From assembly GCA_030601885.1 (NCBI GenBank), contig JAUWAU010000014.1:62001-126000 (forward strand): DNA of 64,000 bases. The letters run 5' to 3'. A program made the translations under genes and the position numbers. The stretch's first letter is position 1, and the number at the start of each line of letters is the position of its first letter. The notes below the pieces were generated by a model that made no database searches, was not told the DNA's origin, and saw nothing but the letters and a program-made list of their open reading frames with translations. Of this stretch, positions 16,874-24,866 are shown in pieces. This stretch comes from Armatimonadota bacterium (GTDB lineage: Bacteria > Armatimonadota > Zipacnadia > JAUWAU01).

Positions 16874-19192
16874 ATTATCTCACTCAACGACCACATCCGA
16901 CCCATCCCTCCAGAAGGCGTACCCTCATCCCCCGCCTGGGACGCCTCCGGCGCCGCCCGCTGCGTCGCCTGGCGATCGTACCGCCCCGGCTCCGAATCCC
17001 TCATGGCGCAGGCCGGCGAAGAGCCCCGCGAGCTGGTCACCGCGGACGCCATCGGCGACCCAGCAGTCCTGACGATCGCCCCGCAAACATGGTGGATCGC
17101 CGCCCCGATCTACGAGGGCGGCGCCTGGCATTTCCGCCGATTCCGGATTGGGCCTTCGGGCTTGGAGTCACTACCCGATGCCCCCGTCGAGCGCCTCACC
17201 CCCGGATCGCCCGCCACACCTCCCCCCCCGCTTGCGGGGGAGATAGGGGGGGTAATCCTCCAGCGCAGCCGCGACGGCATCGTTTACCTCGCTCTCACCC
17301 TCGCCCACGGGCAGACATCCCGCGCTCACCTCTTCCGCTGCGACGACGCCTCTGCCGAGCCGGTGCTGACCACCCCGGAAGGCCTGCACGCGCGCCGCCC
17401 GGCGGTCGTCGTGCTCGGCGACCAGCCCATCCTCGCCTACGACGCCTGGGACGGTCAGGCCTACCATGTCTACGTGCAATGCGGCGACCAGCGCGTCAAA
17501 TTGTCGGAATCGCCCGGCTGGCACATTCGGCCCGACATAGTGGCGGATGGGCAGCGTACCGTATGGGTCACGTGGGTGCGGACGACGGACGTGATGAACC
17601 CCGAGGGCGTCGTGGACTCCCGCTGTGAGGTCATGGCGGGGTGCCTGCGACTGAACGGCGACCGGCCGCACCTCCAGCCCATCGGCGCGGTAGACGACAT
17701 GTCTCACGGCCTCCTCGACCTCTCGCCCAACCCGCGCGGCGTCTGGGGCTACCTCGGACGCCGCCGGCATCCTATGCTGCTCCGAACTCCGGCCGGCGTC
17801 CTGGTGCTCTGGGAGCAGAAGCGCGTCCACGACCGCAAGACCCGCGAGAACGTCGGCGTCTTGTGGGGTCGGCGACTTGCCGAGTCGGGCATCGGCGAGG
17901 CTCAGGCGCTCGCGGCAGGCGGCATGGCCTACACGGTACCTGGGTCTCGCGTAGCCGACGACGACCGCTTCGAGATCTGCTGCCTCGAGGGCTGGCACGT
18001 GGACGAGCGCCACATCACCTTCCAACAGGCCTCATCAACTCCCCTGGACGAGCGCCGCCTTCCGCGCGATGCCTGGCGCGGCTGGAAGTCCATCACCTTG
18101 CCCCGCGATCCCGTTGCTCCCCGCCTGCGGGGGGGAGACAGGGGGGGTACCGACCGCCCATCAATCACGCTCAACGGCACGACCTACCACCTCTACTGGC
18201 TGGACCCGCACTGCCACACGTGCATTTCGGCCGACGCCGAGGGGGAGCTGGACAAGCTGTACCGATACGCGCGGCACAAGGCGGGGCTCGATGCCGTGGT
18301 CATGAGCGACAACGACTACTACCTGCTGCCGCTGACCCGCAGCGAGTGGCGCCAGGTCTGCGCGGCGGCCGACGCCTTCAACGAGCCCGGCGCCTTCGTC
18401 GCCCTCCCCGGCTACGAGTGGACCTGCCGGCGCGAGTTCGAGAGCAAACTTCCGCCCGATCATCGCACCATCATCCTCCCCGGCCCCACGGACGACATCG
18501 TCCGGTGGAACGAGATGGACGGCGACTACCGCGCGCTGTACGAGTTCACGCAGCGCCACGGCGGTATCGTCCACGCTCATCATCAAGGCTGGCGGCTGCT
18601 CGGCAATCTGGTGGAAGCGAACATAGAGGCGACATCCTCGTGGGATTTCTATCTCGAGGCGGATGTCTCATGTTTCCACGAACATCTGCTCAAGGGGCAC
18701 AAGATCGGGGTGTTCGGGGGCAGCGATTGCCATCGCCGCAACCCGGGCCTCGGCGGCGCCCTCACCGGCGTGTGGGCGGAGTCCCTGACGCGCGAGGGCA
18801 TCCTCGAAGCCCTGCGCAGCCATCGGTGCTACGCAACCAGCGGTCAGCGGGTGATGATCGACTTCCGGGCAAACGGCAAGCCCATGGGAGCCGTCGTGGA
18901 GGCCGGGGAGGTGGATCTGAGCGTCGATGTGGTCTCGCCGATTCCCATCCTGTCGGTGGAGCTCGTCCGCGACGGCAAGGTCGCCAGGCGGTGGGATGCC
19001 AGGAGGCAGACGGAGTTCACGGCTGGGCCCCATGAGTCGCCTCCGAGGGGCGACCACTTCTACTACATCCGAGTCGTCCTCGAAGGCCCGATCTACCTGC
19101 GGCGCGAGGGGATGCCGGCCAATCTCATGCCCGCCTTCGGCCCCCGCGCCTGGTCGTCGCCGATCTGGGTGACCCGAGCCAACGACGGTTGA
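16874..19192 (+). CDS. PHP-domain metal-dependent hydrolase-like protein, probable ATT start
   Basis: 772 codons if translation begins at ATT 16874, which lies five bases after a perfect AGGAGG (16863-16868). The first in-frame ATG, at 17003, has no ribosome site, and the 43 residues before it read as ordinary protein. Residues up to about 430 form an unassigned beta-propeller-like part; the C-terminal part is a PHP/DUF3604-like domain with DPHCHTCISAD, HAHHQGW and FGGSDCHRRNPG as metal ligands. Two copies of a short palindromic repeat are inserted in frame (17221-17253 and 18117-18150). It is predicted to be cytoplasmic; the substrate is unknown. Confidence 0.75.
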   Translation: MISLNDHIRPIPPEGVPSSPAWDASGAARCVAWRSYRPGSESLMAQAGEEPRELVTADAIGDPAVLTIAPQTWWIAAPIYEGGAWHFRRFRIGPSGLESLPDAPVERLTPGSPATPPPPLAGEIGGVILQRSRDGIVYLALTLAHGQTSRAHLFRCDDASAEPVLTTPEGLHARRPAVVVLGDQPILAYDAWDGQAYHVYVQCGDQRVKLSESPGWHIRPDIVADGQRTVWVTWVRTTDVMNPEGVVDSRCEVMAGCLRLNGDRPHLQPIGAVDDMSHGLLDLSPNPRGVWGYLGRRRHPMLLRTPAGVLVLWEQKRVHDRKTRENVGVLWGRRLAESGIGEAQALAAGGMAYTVPGSRVADDDRFEICCLEGWHVDERHITFQQASSTPLDERRLPRDAWRGWKSITLPRDPVAPRLRGGDRGGTDRPSITLNGTTYHLYWLDPHCHTCISADAEGELDKLYRYARHKAGLDAVVMSDNDYYLLPLTRSEWRQVCAAADAFNEPGAFVALPGYEWTCRREFESKLPPDHRTIILPGPTDDIVRWNEMDGDYRALYEFTQRHGGIVHAHHQGWRLLGNLVEANIEATSSWDFYLEADVSCFHEHLLKGHKIGVFGGSDCHRRNPGLGGALTGVWAESLTREGILEALRSHRCYATSGQRVMIDFRANGKPMGAVVEAGEVDLSVDVVSPIPILSVELVRDGKVARRWDARRQTEFTAGPHESPPRGDHFYYIRVVLEGPIYLRREGMPANLMPAFGPRAWSSPIWVTRANDG
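17217..17255. repeat. short palindromic repeat copy 1, inside a coding region
   Basis: A C-run, the word CCGCTTGCGGGGG and GAGATAGGGGGGGTA make a 30-odd-bp stem-prone unit. A second copy lies at 18117-18150 in the same gene. Here it is read as PPPPLAGEIGGVI. Confidence 0.65.
18115..18152. repeat. short palindromic repeat copy 2, inside a coding region
   Basis: CCCCGCCTGCGGGGG followed by GAGACAGGGGGGGTA repeats the unit at 17221 with small differences. It is read in a different frame (VAPRLRGGDRGGT), which shows that the DNA, not the peptide, is what was copied. Confidence 0.65.
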
Positions 19193-19222
19193 CGGGGCAG
19201 TGTAGACAGTTGCCCACAGGCC

Positions 19223-19425
19223 TCATTGCCTCTTGCGCGAGACCTTCTCGCCCCGAACCCCCGACGCCGTCCGAGAATATCCGTTAACACTATCTCGCCA
19301 CACCTCCGCATGCTCCACCTGCCTGTTCAGCCGATCCAGCACGTGCCGGTAGCGCTGCTCGTCGATCAGCCCCCGCAGCGACCGCCAGTCATCGCGCAAT
19401 TGCTTCGCCCACAGGCTGCAACAGA
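19223..19425 (-). pseudogene. C-terminal remnant of an alpha-glucuronidase-like (GH67) gene
   Basis: In one minus-strand frame this stretch encodes LWAKQLRDDWRSLRGLIDEQ, then RYRHVLDRLNRQVEHAEVWRDSVNGYSRTASGV and a TGA stop at 19223. That is the expected C-terminus of GH67-type alpha-glucuronidases (xDxWxSLxxxIDExRYxxVxxRLxxQVxxAxxWRD). No N-terminal part follows upstream: the reading frame is lost where the HEXXH peptidase gene begins. A matching N-terminal fragment lies on the other side of the toxin-antitoxin-like module at 21256-21402. Confidence 0.65.
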
Positions 19426-20243
19426 CAGAAAACGTTGTACTGGTTGAAGAAATACTCCATCTGAAAGTGAATCGTTCGCCCGTCCGGCAGTCTTGCCGCC
19501 TGCTTTGCGGTCACACTCTCGGCAATATCACGATCCGCCCTGGCAGCCTCGATGACATAGGGATTGTCCACGTTGCTTCTTAGCCGCGCAAAATAGAGAC
19601 GTGAGAACGTCGGCGACGGCACGCTGTACCTGACATCCCATCGTGGCTCCTGGCCGATGTCGATCCGCTTGTCGTCGGCTACGGGGGTGTACACCACCAG
19701 CATGCATGGCCGGAGGTTCTTTTCCACGAACCGCCGCGCCGTCGCTTCATATGAGGCCAGATACTTGTGGGCCAGTTGCTTCACAGTCGCCGCGCAGATC
19801 GGTGAGCTGTTGGCCTCCAACAAGAACCGGACCCCGTGGAATAGCAGATCGGCGGCGAACGCGTTTGCCCCCTGCTCCCGAGCGCTGCGCGCAAAATGGC
19901 TTAGATCGCAGGCCGTGCAGAGCACGATGGACTCAACCTGATCCGGCAGCACGTAATGGGCGATTTCGTGAAAGGTGCTCAACCGAGCCCGGGGCGCGCT
20001 TAACTCCCGATCGGTAGCTATCACCCGCTCCGGAAAGGAAATGAGCGCCCGCGGGCGCTCGCCGCTGGCACTCACTGCCTCGGGAAGATCAGCCGCGAAG
20101 TTCAGAGACAAGTGGGTAAGGCCCAACAGCTCGAGTATGGGGGCTGGGTTGACGGCGTCGCCTTCCTCCTGACCACTAGCTCGGAGTAGGTAGGAGGCCA
20201 GTTCGTACGGGGGTATCTCACGGAAACTAGGCTGCACCTGCAT
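19389..20243 (-). CDS. ImmA/IrrE-type metallopeptidase-like toxin component
   Basis: A 284-residue protein with the zinc-protease motif HEIAHY at about residues 92-97 and a downstream REQGANAFAADLLFH helix carrying the likely third ligand; this is the ImmA/IrrE (DUF955) arrangement. ImmA/IrrE-type proteins cleave or partner with Xre-type repressors. It overlaps the upstream zinc/HTH gene by 17 bp, so the two are translationally coupled. Its last residues (PVGEAIAR) are read in a different frame from the alpha-glucuronidase remnant they overlap, which suggests that the gene end was recruited from the insertion site. Confidence 0.8.
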   Translation of the reverse strand: MQVQPSFREIPPYELASYLLRASGQEEGDAVNPAPILELLGLTHLSLNFAADLPEAVSASGERPRALISFPERVIATDRELSAPRARLSTFHEIAHYVLPDQVESIVLCTACDLSHFARSAREQGANAFAADLLFHGVRFLLEANSSPICAATVKQLAHKYLASYEATARRFVEKNLRPCMLVVYTPVADDKRIDIGQEPRWDVRYSVPSPTFSRLYFARLRSNVDNPYVIEAARADRDIAESVTAKQAARLPDGRTIHFQMEYFFNQYNVFCLLQPVGEAIAR

Positions 20244-20817
20244 CCTCGCTCTCTTCGCGCTCCCTTAGCAACGCCTGCAGCCGGCGGCGAATCTTCCGGA
20301 CCGCGTCCGCCGACGGCAGCTCACCATGCGCCGCCATGGCTAGTTCGTCTTGCGCCTTCAACGTGGGGAGATGCTCGATGTACGCAGCCACCTGCTCTTC
20401 GCGATCAGGCTCTCGTTGCGCCTCTAGCTCGGCAAACAAGCCCGGGTGCTCTGCGGCTAGGCGGATGAGGTTGTCCATCGACTTGTTCTGCACCGAAAGG
20501 CCGACTTCCCACCGGGCGTAACTCTTGTCCCCCACTCCGAGGAGCCGCGCCATCTCTACCTGGCTCAGCCCCGTGCGCTCGCGGACGGCACGCACCTCAG
20601 CCGGACTGAGCAGTCCCTGTATCCTGTATTGCTCAGCCTCGATGCGATCGCTAAGCTCCGGAGACAGAATCTCCTCGCCGCAGGCATCGCAGGCCTCCCA
20701 CACGGCATCAGCGAACCCCGACTGCTGGGCAGCGGAACCCTCTGGCCACTCAAAGATATACTCCCCTCGACGCTCCTCGAGCACTTTCGCGCCACAGATG
20801 GGACAAACGCGTGCCAT
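20227..20817 (-). CDS. MqsA-like antitoxin/regulator with N-terminal zinc site and HTH
   Basis: A 196-residue protein. It starts with a two-CxxC zinc site (CPICG and CDACGE, residues 5-9 and about 43-48), followed by an Xre-type helix-turn-helix (LSPAEVRAVRERTGLSQVEMARLLGVGDKSYARWEVG) and a charged helical tail. This is the architecture of MqsA-type antitoxins and YgiT-like regulators, which bind DNA palindromes and repress their own operon. It lies between a small upstream ORF and the HEXXH peptidase and is a natural ligand for the operator at 21236-21251. The 17-bp overlap with the peptidase indicates coupling. Confidence 0.85.
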   Translation of the reverse strand: MARVCPICGAKVLEERRGEYIFEWPEGSAAQQSGFADAVWEACDACGEEILSPELSDRIEAEQYRIQGLLSPAEVRAVRERTGLSQVEMARLLGVGDKSYARWEVGLSVQNKSMDNLIRLAAEHPGLFAELEAQREPDREEQVAAYIEHLPTLKAQDELAMAAHGELPSADAVRKIRRRLQALLREREESEDAGAA

Positions 20818-20833
20818 GGCTGCCTCCTTTTGC

Positions 20834-21082
20834 TTAGCTGGACGGCCGCCCCTGACGCTCGTGCACGGAGATGAGTATCAGGACCAGCCCCCAGCGCCGC
20901 TTGTCAATCCCTACCTTCACGAAAAGGTCTTCAGCGTCGATCGTTGGGTACACCTCGTACGCGGGCCTCCCAATGTGTCCGCGCGCAGTGTCCGTGATGG
21001 TCTCCATGACAGCCGCGTCGCCGTCAATATAGTCGCAAATAGCCTCGCAAACACCAGCCATGGTTAGCCGGAGCCTCGTCAT
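20834..21082 (-). CDS. small MqsR-like partner of the toxin-antitoxin module
   Basis: 82 codons from ATG at 21082, or 75 from ATG 21061, which has a GAGG upstream. The C-terminal part (YPTIDAEDLFVKVGIDKRRW, LVLILISVHER) has the strand pattern VYxKxxIxxxxLxVISxHE of MqsR/RelE-fold mRNA interferases, and it sits directly upstream of an MqsA-type gene, the usual order. In-frame coding-like sequence continues upstream (RKRWELRDKSRIALIRKLAG) as far as the promoter at 21200, so the real start could be earlier at a non-standard codon. The toxin assignment is inference. Confidence 0.6.
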   Translation of the reverse strand: MTRLRLTMAGVCEAICDYIDGDAAVMETITDTARGHIGRPAYEVYPTIDAEDLFVKVGIDKRRWGLVLILISVHERQGRPSS

Positions 21083-21199
21083 GTCCTGGCGCGCGGTGTT
21101 GGTCGGTCTGACGGCTTGGGGATCTCCTGCCAGCTTGCGAATGAGAGCGATGCGGCTCTTGTCCCGCAGTTCCCACCGCTTACGGATTTTGACAACCTC

Positions 21200-21227
21200 A
21201 TTATACCATTGCAGGATGTTTTGTCAA
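21200..21227 (-). promoter_or_regulatory. consensus sigma-70 promoter of the toxin-antitoxin module
   Basis: On the minus strand TTGACA (21227-21222), a 16-bp spacer and TATAAT (21205-21200) match both hexamers perfectly. Transcription would begin near 21193, about 110 bases before the ATG at 21082. Such a perfect promoter is consistent with a gene kept under tight repression. Confidence 0.85.
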
Positions 21228-21235
21228 GAGGATTT

Positions 21236-21251
21236 AGTATCATTTGATACT
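21236..21251. promoter_or_regulatory. operator-like palindrome
   Basis: AGTATCA-TT-TGATACT is a perfect inverted repeat with 7-bp arms and ends nine bases upstream of the -35 box at 21222-21227. Placement and symmetry fit autoregulation by the HTH antitoxin encoded at 20227-20817; the assignment is inference. Confidence 0.65.
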
Positions 21252-21255
21252 CAAA

Positions 21256-21402
21256 TTAGCGACCCAGCAGCCCCGTCAGCCCCCGCACCAACTCCTCCGC
21301 GGCCGCATCGAGAACCGGGCTGTCCTCAGCCCACAGGCCAGGGCCGACATATGTTAAGGCTGCAGCAAGTATCAGTGTCGCTCTCAGCAAGTGCTTGTTC
21401 AC
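21256..21402 (-). pseudogene. truncated secreted protein N-terminus, likely alpha-glucuronidase 5' fragment
   Basis: 48 codons starting at GTG 21402 encode a classic signal peptide (NKHLLRATLILAAALTYVG followed by PGLWA) and then EDSPVLDAAAEELVRGLTGLLGR before a TAA that lies five bases from the operator palindrome. The mature part resembles the opening helix of the GH67/GH20b N-terminal domain. The orientation matches the C-terminal glucuronidase fragment at 19223-19425, with the toxin-antitoxin module between them. It may also be a genuine small secreted peptide, but the truncation reading is more economical. Confidence 0.55.
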
Positions 21403-21478
21403 CACCCGGCAAGTACCTGTCACTGTCTCAGCAAGTGCCTGATGAGAGCAGAGGCCGCATGCTCCCGCAGCCCCGAGA

Positions 21479-22738
21479 TCAGCCTTCCAGCATGACCCTC
21501 TCCACCTTGAGCAGCGCCTTCGCCACGTCCCTCGCATCGGCCGCCCGCCAGAATTCGGTCACCCCGAGGCGGAAGTAGCGTTCCACCAATGCATCGATGT
21601 TGTCGTGCGGGTAGGACTCCGGATCCAGGTGCGGCAAATGCGGGAACTGGCTCCAGGGCCACTCGCTATCGGCGAAGGTCGCCCGCTCGGCGATCCAGTG
21701 CTGGCGGTAGATGATGTGCTCGTAGTCGAAGCCGAGCGGGATGCCCTCGGCTCGCACTGCCTCGTAGGCCTCTCGCTTTGTCCACGGTCCCTCGTAGCCA
21801 ATGAAAACGAACCACCACGCGGGGCGGCAGTCGTACGACGGCCAGATTACCCTGAAGCACCGCGAGCCCGCCAGCGCCGTACGCAGCGAGCTCACCACCT
21901 GGTGACGCCGCATGGCGATCCGCCTCATCTTCTTGAGCTGCGCCCGGCCGATGGCCCCCTGGAGCTGGGTCATGCGGTAGTTGTTGCCGAGCATCAAGAT
22001 GCTTGGGCAGTCGGAGTTGAACGGCTTGCCGCGGTCGGCGAACCGCTTGGCGTTCCAGTACCACTCCTCGTTGTCGGTGAGCACCATCCCGCCCTGGCCG
22101 CCGGCGGTGGTGTGCTTGCCGCTCATGAGGCTGAAGGCGCTGATGTCGGCGAGGCTCCCCGCGATGCGTCCCTTGTAGAGTGCACCGTGGGCCTGGGCGG
22201 CGTCCTCGATCACCGGGATGCGATGCTTTCGCGCAAGCCGCATTATGCGGTCCATGTCGGCGGGGATGCCGGCGATGTGGCCGACGATGATGGCCCCCGT
22301 GTGCTCGCACATGAGCGGCTCGATGGTGTGGGCCGAGACCTGGAACGTGTCGAGCTCGTGGTCGGCGAACACCGGGATGCAGTTGTTCCAGAGGATCGGG
22401 GCGACGGCGCCGGGGTCGGTGATGGTGTTGCAGATGATCTCCCTCCCCGGCGGGAGCCGCAGGGCGCTGAGGGCTGTGTGCACGGCGGCGGTTCCCGAGC
22501 TGACCGCCGTGGCGAAGCGGACGCCGCAGACACGGGCGAACTCCTTTTCGTACAGATCAACGTCCTCGGTTCCATAGCGATCGAAGCCGCCACCGCTCTT
22601 CATGGCCCCCTTGACAACCCTCTGAACGGCGGCCCATTCTTCTTTTCCGATGTGGCGGCGGGCGGGGAATGGCTTCGTTCGAACCGGCTTCCCGCCGGCG
22701 ATCGCGAGCGAACTCGAAGAGGATTTCCTTCGCTTCAT
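21479..22738 (-). CDS. DegT/DnrJ/EryC1/StrS family aminotransferase
   Basis: About 419 residues of PLP-dependent sugar aminotransferase or related type. Key regions are the cofactor pocket SSGTAAVHTAL, the IPVIEDAAQAHGALY aspartate segment and the Schiff-base lysine in SLMSGKHTTAGGQGGM. Members aminate keto-sugars or, in some branches, act as non-aminating dehydratases. ATG at 22738 or 22750 is possible; the GGGAG at the upstream start sits immediately next to ATG 22750, so 22738 is preferred. A Ser-rich basic N-terminus (MKRRKSSSSS) precedes the fold. Its cognate sugar pathway is not apparent in the window. Confidence 0.9.
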   Translation of the reverse strand: MKRRKSSSSSLAIAGGKPVRTKPFPARRHIGKEEWAAVQRVVKGAMKSGGGFDRYGTEDVDLYEKEFARVCGVRFATAVSSGTAAVHTALSALRLPPGREIICNTITDPGAVAPILWNNCIPVFADHELDTFQVSAHTIEPLMCEHTGAIIVGHIAGIPADMDRIMRLARKHRIPVIEDAAQAHGALYKGRIAGSLADISAFSLMSGKHTTAGGQGGMVLTDNEEWYWNAKRFADRGKPFNSDCPSILMLGNNYRMTQLQGAIGRAQLKKMRRIAMRRHQVVSSLRTALAGSRCFRVIWPSYDCRPAWWFVFIGYEGPWTKREAYEAVRAEGIPLGFDYEHIIYRQHWIAERATFADSEWPWSQFPHLPHLDPESYPHDNIDALVERYFRLGVTEFWRAADARDVAKALLKVERVMLEG

Positions 22739-22932
22739 GCCGTGGAGCATCTCCCTTGCAGCGGGTGTGTCTACACTGGCGTGCCTCTTGCCCGTCAGTG
22801 CGTTTCTCTCCTCCGAGGCGGCCTCAGGTGAGGAGAAGCTGCGTATCCGGCGAAGTGCTCAGAGCAGCCGTCATGTGGCGGGGCCACACTCTGAAACCAT
22901 GAAGATGGGCCCGGCGGGGGGGGCTGGGGGCC

Positions 22933-22953
22933 GCCGGAGCAAGCTGCTCCGGC
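22933..22953. repeat. perfect hairpin GCCGGAGCA-AGC-TGCTCCGGC
   Basis: A 9-bp perfect stem with a 3-base loop in the gap between two divergent genes. There is no U-tract, so it is not a classic terminator; this sequence resembles repeats scattered in other GC-rich genomes. Confidence 0.5.
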
Positions 22954-23031
22954 TACAACGGGTGGGCCTGCGGCCGAAATCTTCGGAGCAGTGAAGTTGT
23001 CGCGACACACAGGAATTCGGAGGCGAACGCC

Positions 23032-23634
23032 ATGGCAACGAGGATACTCGGCATTGCCGGCAGCCCGCGCGCCGGCGGCAACACGGAAATACTGGTGCGG
23101 ACGACGCTCGATGCGGCGGCTGCGGAGGGTGCCGAAACGCGTGTGTTTTGCCTATCCAGCAACCACGTCGAGCCGTGCCGAGCCTGTCACGAGTGCGGCA
23201 AGGACGTCCAGTGGTGCATCATTGACGACGACATGACGAATGGCCTGTACGCCGACTTCATGTGGGCGGACGCTATCGTGTTCGGCACGCCGGTGTACAT
23301 GGGTGGGTTGTCGGCGCAGCTTAAGGCGGTGATCGACCGGACGCGGCCGCTGTGGCGCCGAGACAATGCGCTGCAGAACAAGTTCGCATCGGCGATAGCC
23401 GTCGGCGATGGTCAGTGGGGCGGGCAGGAGCTGGCGCGGCAGAGCGTGCTGCACTTCTGCATGAACCACGGCATGGTGCTGCTCGAGCCGGCGTGCCTGC
23501 CGTATGGGAGCTGGGAGGTATGTGGGCGCGCCGCGGAGCCGGGCGATGTGCGCGACGACGAGTTCGCGATGAGGGCCGCGCGAGGGCTTGGGCAGAGGCT
23601 GGCCAGGACCGAGCTCGTGGTCGCGAGTCGCTGA
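23032..23634 (+). CDS. NADPH-dependent FMN reductase family, iron-sulfur-flavoprotein-like
   Basis: 200 residues with the flavodoxin-like FMN site GIAGSPRAGGNTEILV at the N-terminus and FGTPVYMGGLSAQLKAVIDR later. Unusually there is a compact cysteine set CRACHECGKDVQWC (CxxCxxC and a fourth Cys after six residues), which is the spacing of the 4Fe-4S motif in archaeal/anaerobe iron-sulfur flavoproteins (Isf). Isf proteins transfer electrons between flavin and cluster, often in oxygen defence. The start is backed by GGAGG eight bases upstream. Whether the cluster forms is unproven. Confidence 0.85.
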   Translation: MATRILGIAGSPRAGGNTEILVRTTLDAAAAEGAETRVFCLSSNHVEPCRACHECGKDVQWCIIDDDMTNGLYADFMWADAIVFGTPVYMGGLSAQLKAVIDRTRPLWRRDNALQNKFASAIAVGDGQWGGQELARQSVLHFCMNHGMVLLEPACLPYGSWEVCGRAAEPGDVRDDEFAMRAARGLGQRLARTELVVASR

Positions 23635-23637
23635 GCA

Positions 23638-24597
23638 CTAGGCGCCCACGGCACTGCGTGCGCGGTCAAGCGTCTCTCGTGCCTCGGCACGGGCCTTCTC
23701 GGCTCCCGCCTTCAGAACGTCGCGGACGTAGTCCGGGTCGGCCTCCAGCTCTGCCCGCCGTTGGCGCTGCGGGGCGAAGTACTCTATGATGGTCGCGAGC
23801 AGCTTCTGCTTGGCCTCGGCGTAGCCGATGTCACCCTTGCGATAGCGCTCCGCGACGGCCTCCCGGTCCTCGTCCGCCGCGAACAGCTTATACAGGTTGT
23901 ACACGTTGCAGCTCTCCGGATCCTTCGGCTCCTCAACCCGCCGCGAATCTGTCTTGACGCTCATGACCTGGCGCTTGAGCTCGTCCGGCTCTTCGAAGAT
24001 GAGTATCGCATTGCCGTAGCTCTTGGACATCTTGCGCCCATCGGTCCCGTTGACGACGGCCACGTCTGCCAGGATATGGGCCTCCGGCAGCTTGAACACC
24101 TCACCAAACGTGCTGTTGAACTTAGTGGCGATGTCCCGGGTCACCTCGACGTGCTGTTTCTGGTCCTGGCCAACGGGTACCAGATCCGAGTTGTAGATCA
24201 GAATGTCCGCTGCCTGGAGAACCGGATAGGCGAAGAGGCCGTGGTCGGCGGGGATGCCTTCGGCCACCTTCTCCTTGTACGCCACGCATCGCTCCAGAAG
24301 GCCCATGGGCGTCACGGCCGAGAGCAGCCAGGTCAGCTCGGTTACCTCGGGAATGTCGGACTGCATAAACAAGGTGGCGCGATCCGGATCGATGCCGAGC
24401 GCTAACAGGTCCGTAGCCAGATCGAGGCAGTACCTGCGCAGCGTCGCGGCGTCGCGGATGCTCGTGAGGGCGTGGTAGTTGGCGATGAAGTAGAAGCCCT
24501 CGTGCTCCTGCTGCAGCGCGACGTACTGCTTGATGGCGCCGAAGTAGTTCCCGATGTGCACGGCGCCGGACGGTTGAATGCCTGACAATGCTCTCAT
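23638..24597 (-). CDS. trpS: tryptophanyl-tRNA synthetase
   Basis: 319 residues charging tRNA-Trp. The class I signatures are present: HIGN at about residues 15-18 ([15 protein letters not shown]) and KMSKS ([13 protein letters not shown]). The core GIQPSG and the substrate-binding GQDQKQHVE phrase are diagnostic of bacterial TrpS. The first ATG with a fold match is 24597 ([11 protein letters not shown]); upstream in-frame codons are not conserved-looking. The gene ends three bases from the end of the convergent flavoprotein gene. Confidence 0.97.
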   Translation of the reverse strand: MRALSGIQPSGAVHIGNYFGAIKQYVALQQEHEGFYFIANYHALTSIRDAATLRRYCLDLATDLLALGIDPDRATLFMQSDIPEVTELTWLLSAVTPMGLLERCVAYKEKVAEGIPADHGLFAYPVLQAADILIYNSDLVPVGQDQKQHVEVTRDIATKFNSTFGEVFKLPEAHILADVAVVNGTDGRKMSKSYGNAILIFEEPDELKRQVMSVKTDSRRVEEPKDPESCNVYNLYKLFAADEDREAVAERYRKGDIGYAEAKQKLLATIIEYFAPQRQRRAELEADPDYVRDVLKAGAEKARAEARETLDRARSAVGA

Positions 24598-24866
24598 GGC
24601 TTGGCACCGTTCCTCAAGAGATAGCGGTGATTTCGGCGATTGGGGCAGGGGGGCCTTCTGCAAGGATCATGGGGAACAGGATGGGGAGGCTGGGAATACG
24701 GCCGGAGGGGAAGGGTTGAGGGGACGGGGGCCGGTTGACAAGAAATGGGTATTATGTCCGCGGAATGACGGAATCATGTCCCCGGAATTCAAAGATGCGC
24801 TAGTGCTATCCCCCGAATGCGGAATCTCTGGCGCCTCTTGCGCTCTCGCAGTCGCCCTGTTGACAC
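24598..24866. other. gap with a degenerate GTCC repeat pair
   Basis: No gene is visible between trpS and the TIR gene. Two related words, ATTATGTCCGCGGAAT (24751-24766) and AATCATGTCCCCGGAAT (24772-24788), stand as direct repeats and share the ATGTCCCC phrase found in the 54.83-kb repeat. Confidence 0.35.

Noticed and set aside
21361..21440. Four near-copies of CAGCAAGT in the glucuronidase fragment
   Set aside because: The copies are short, spaced irregularly and lie in coding-like sequence; not enough to call a repeat array.
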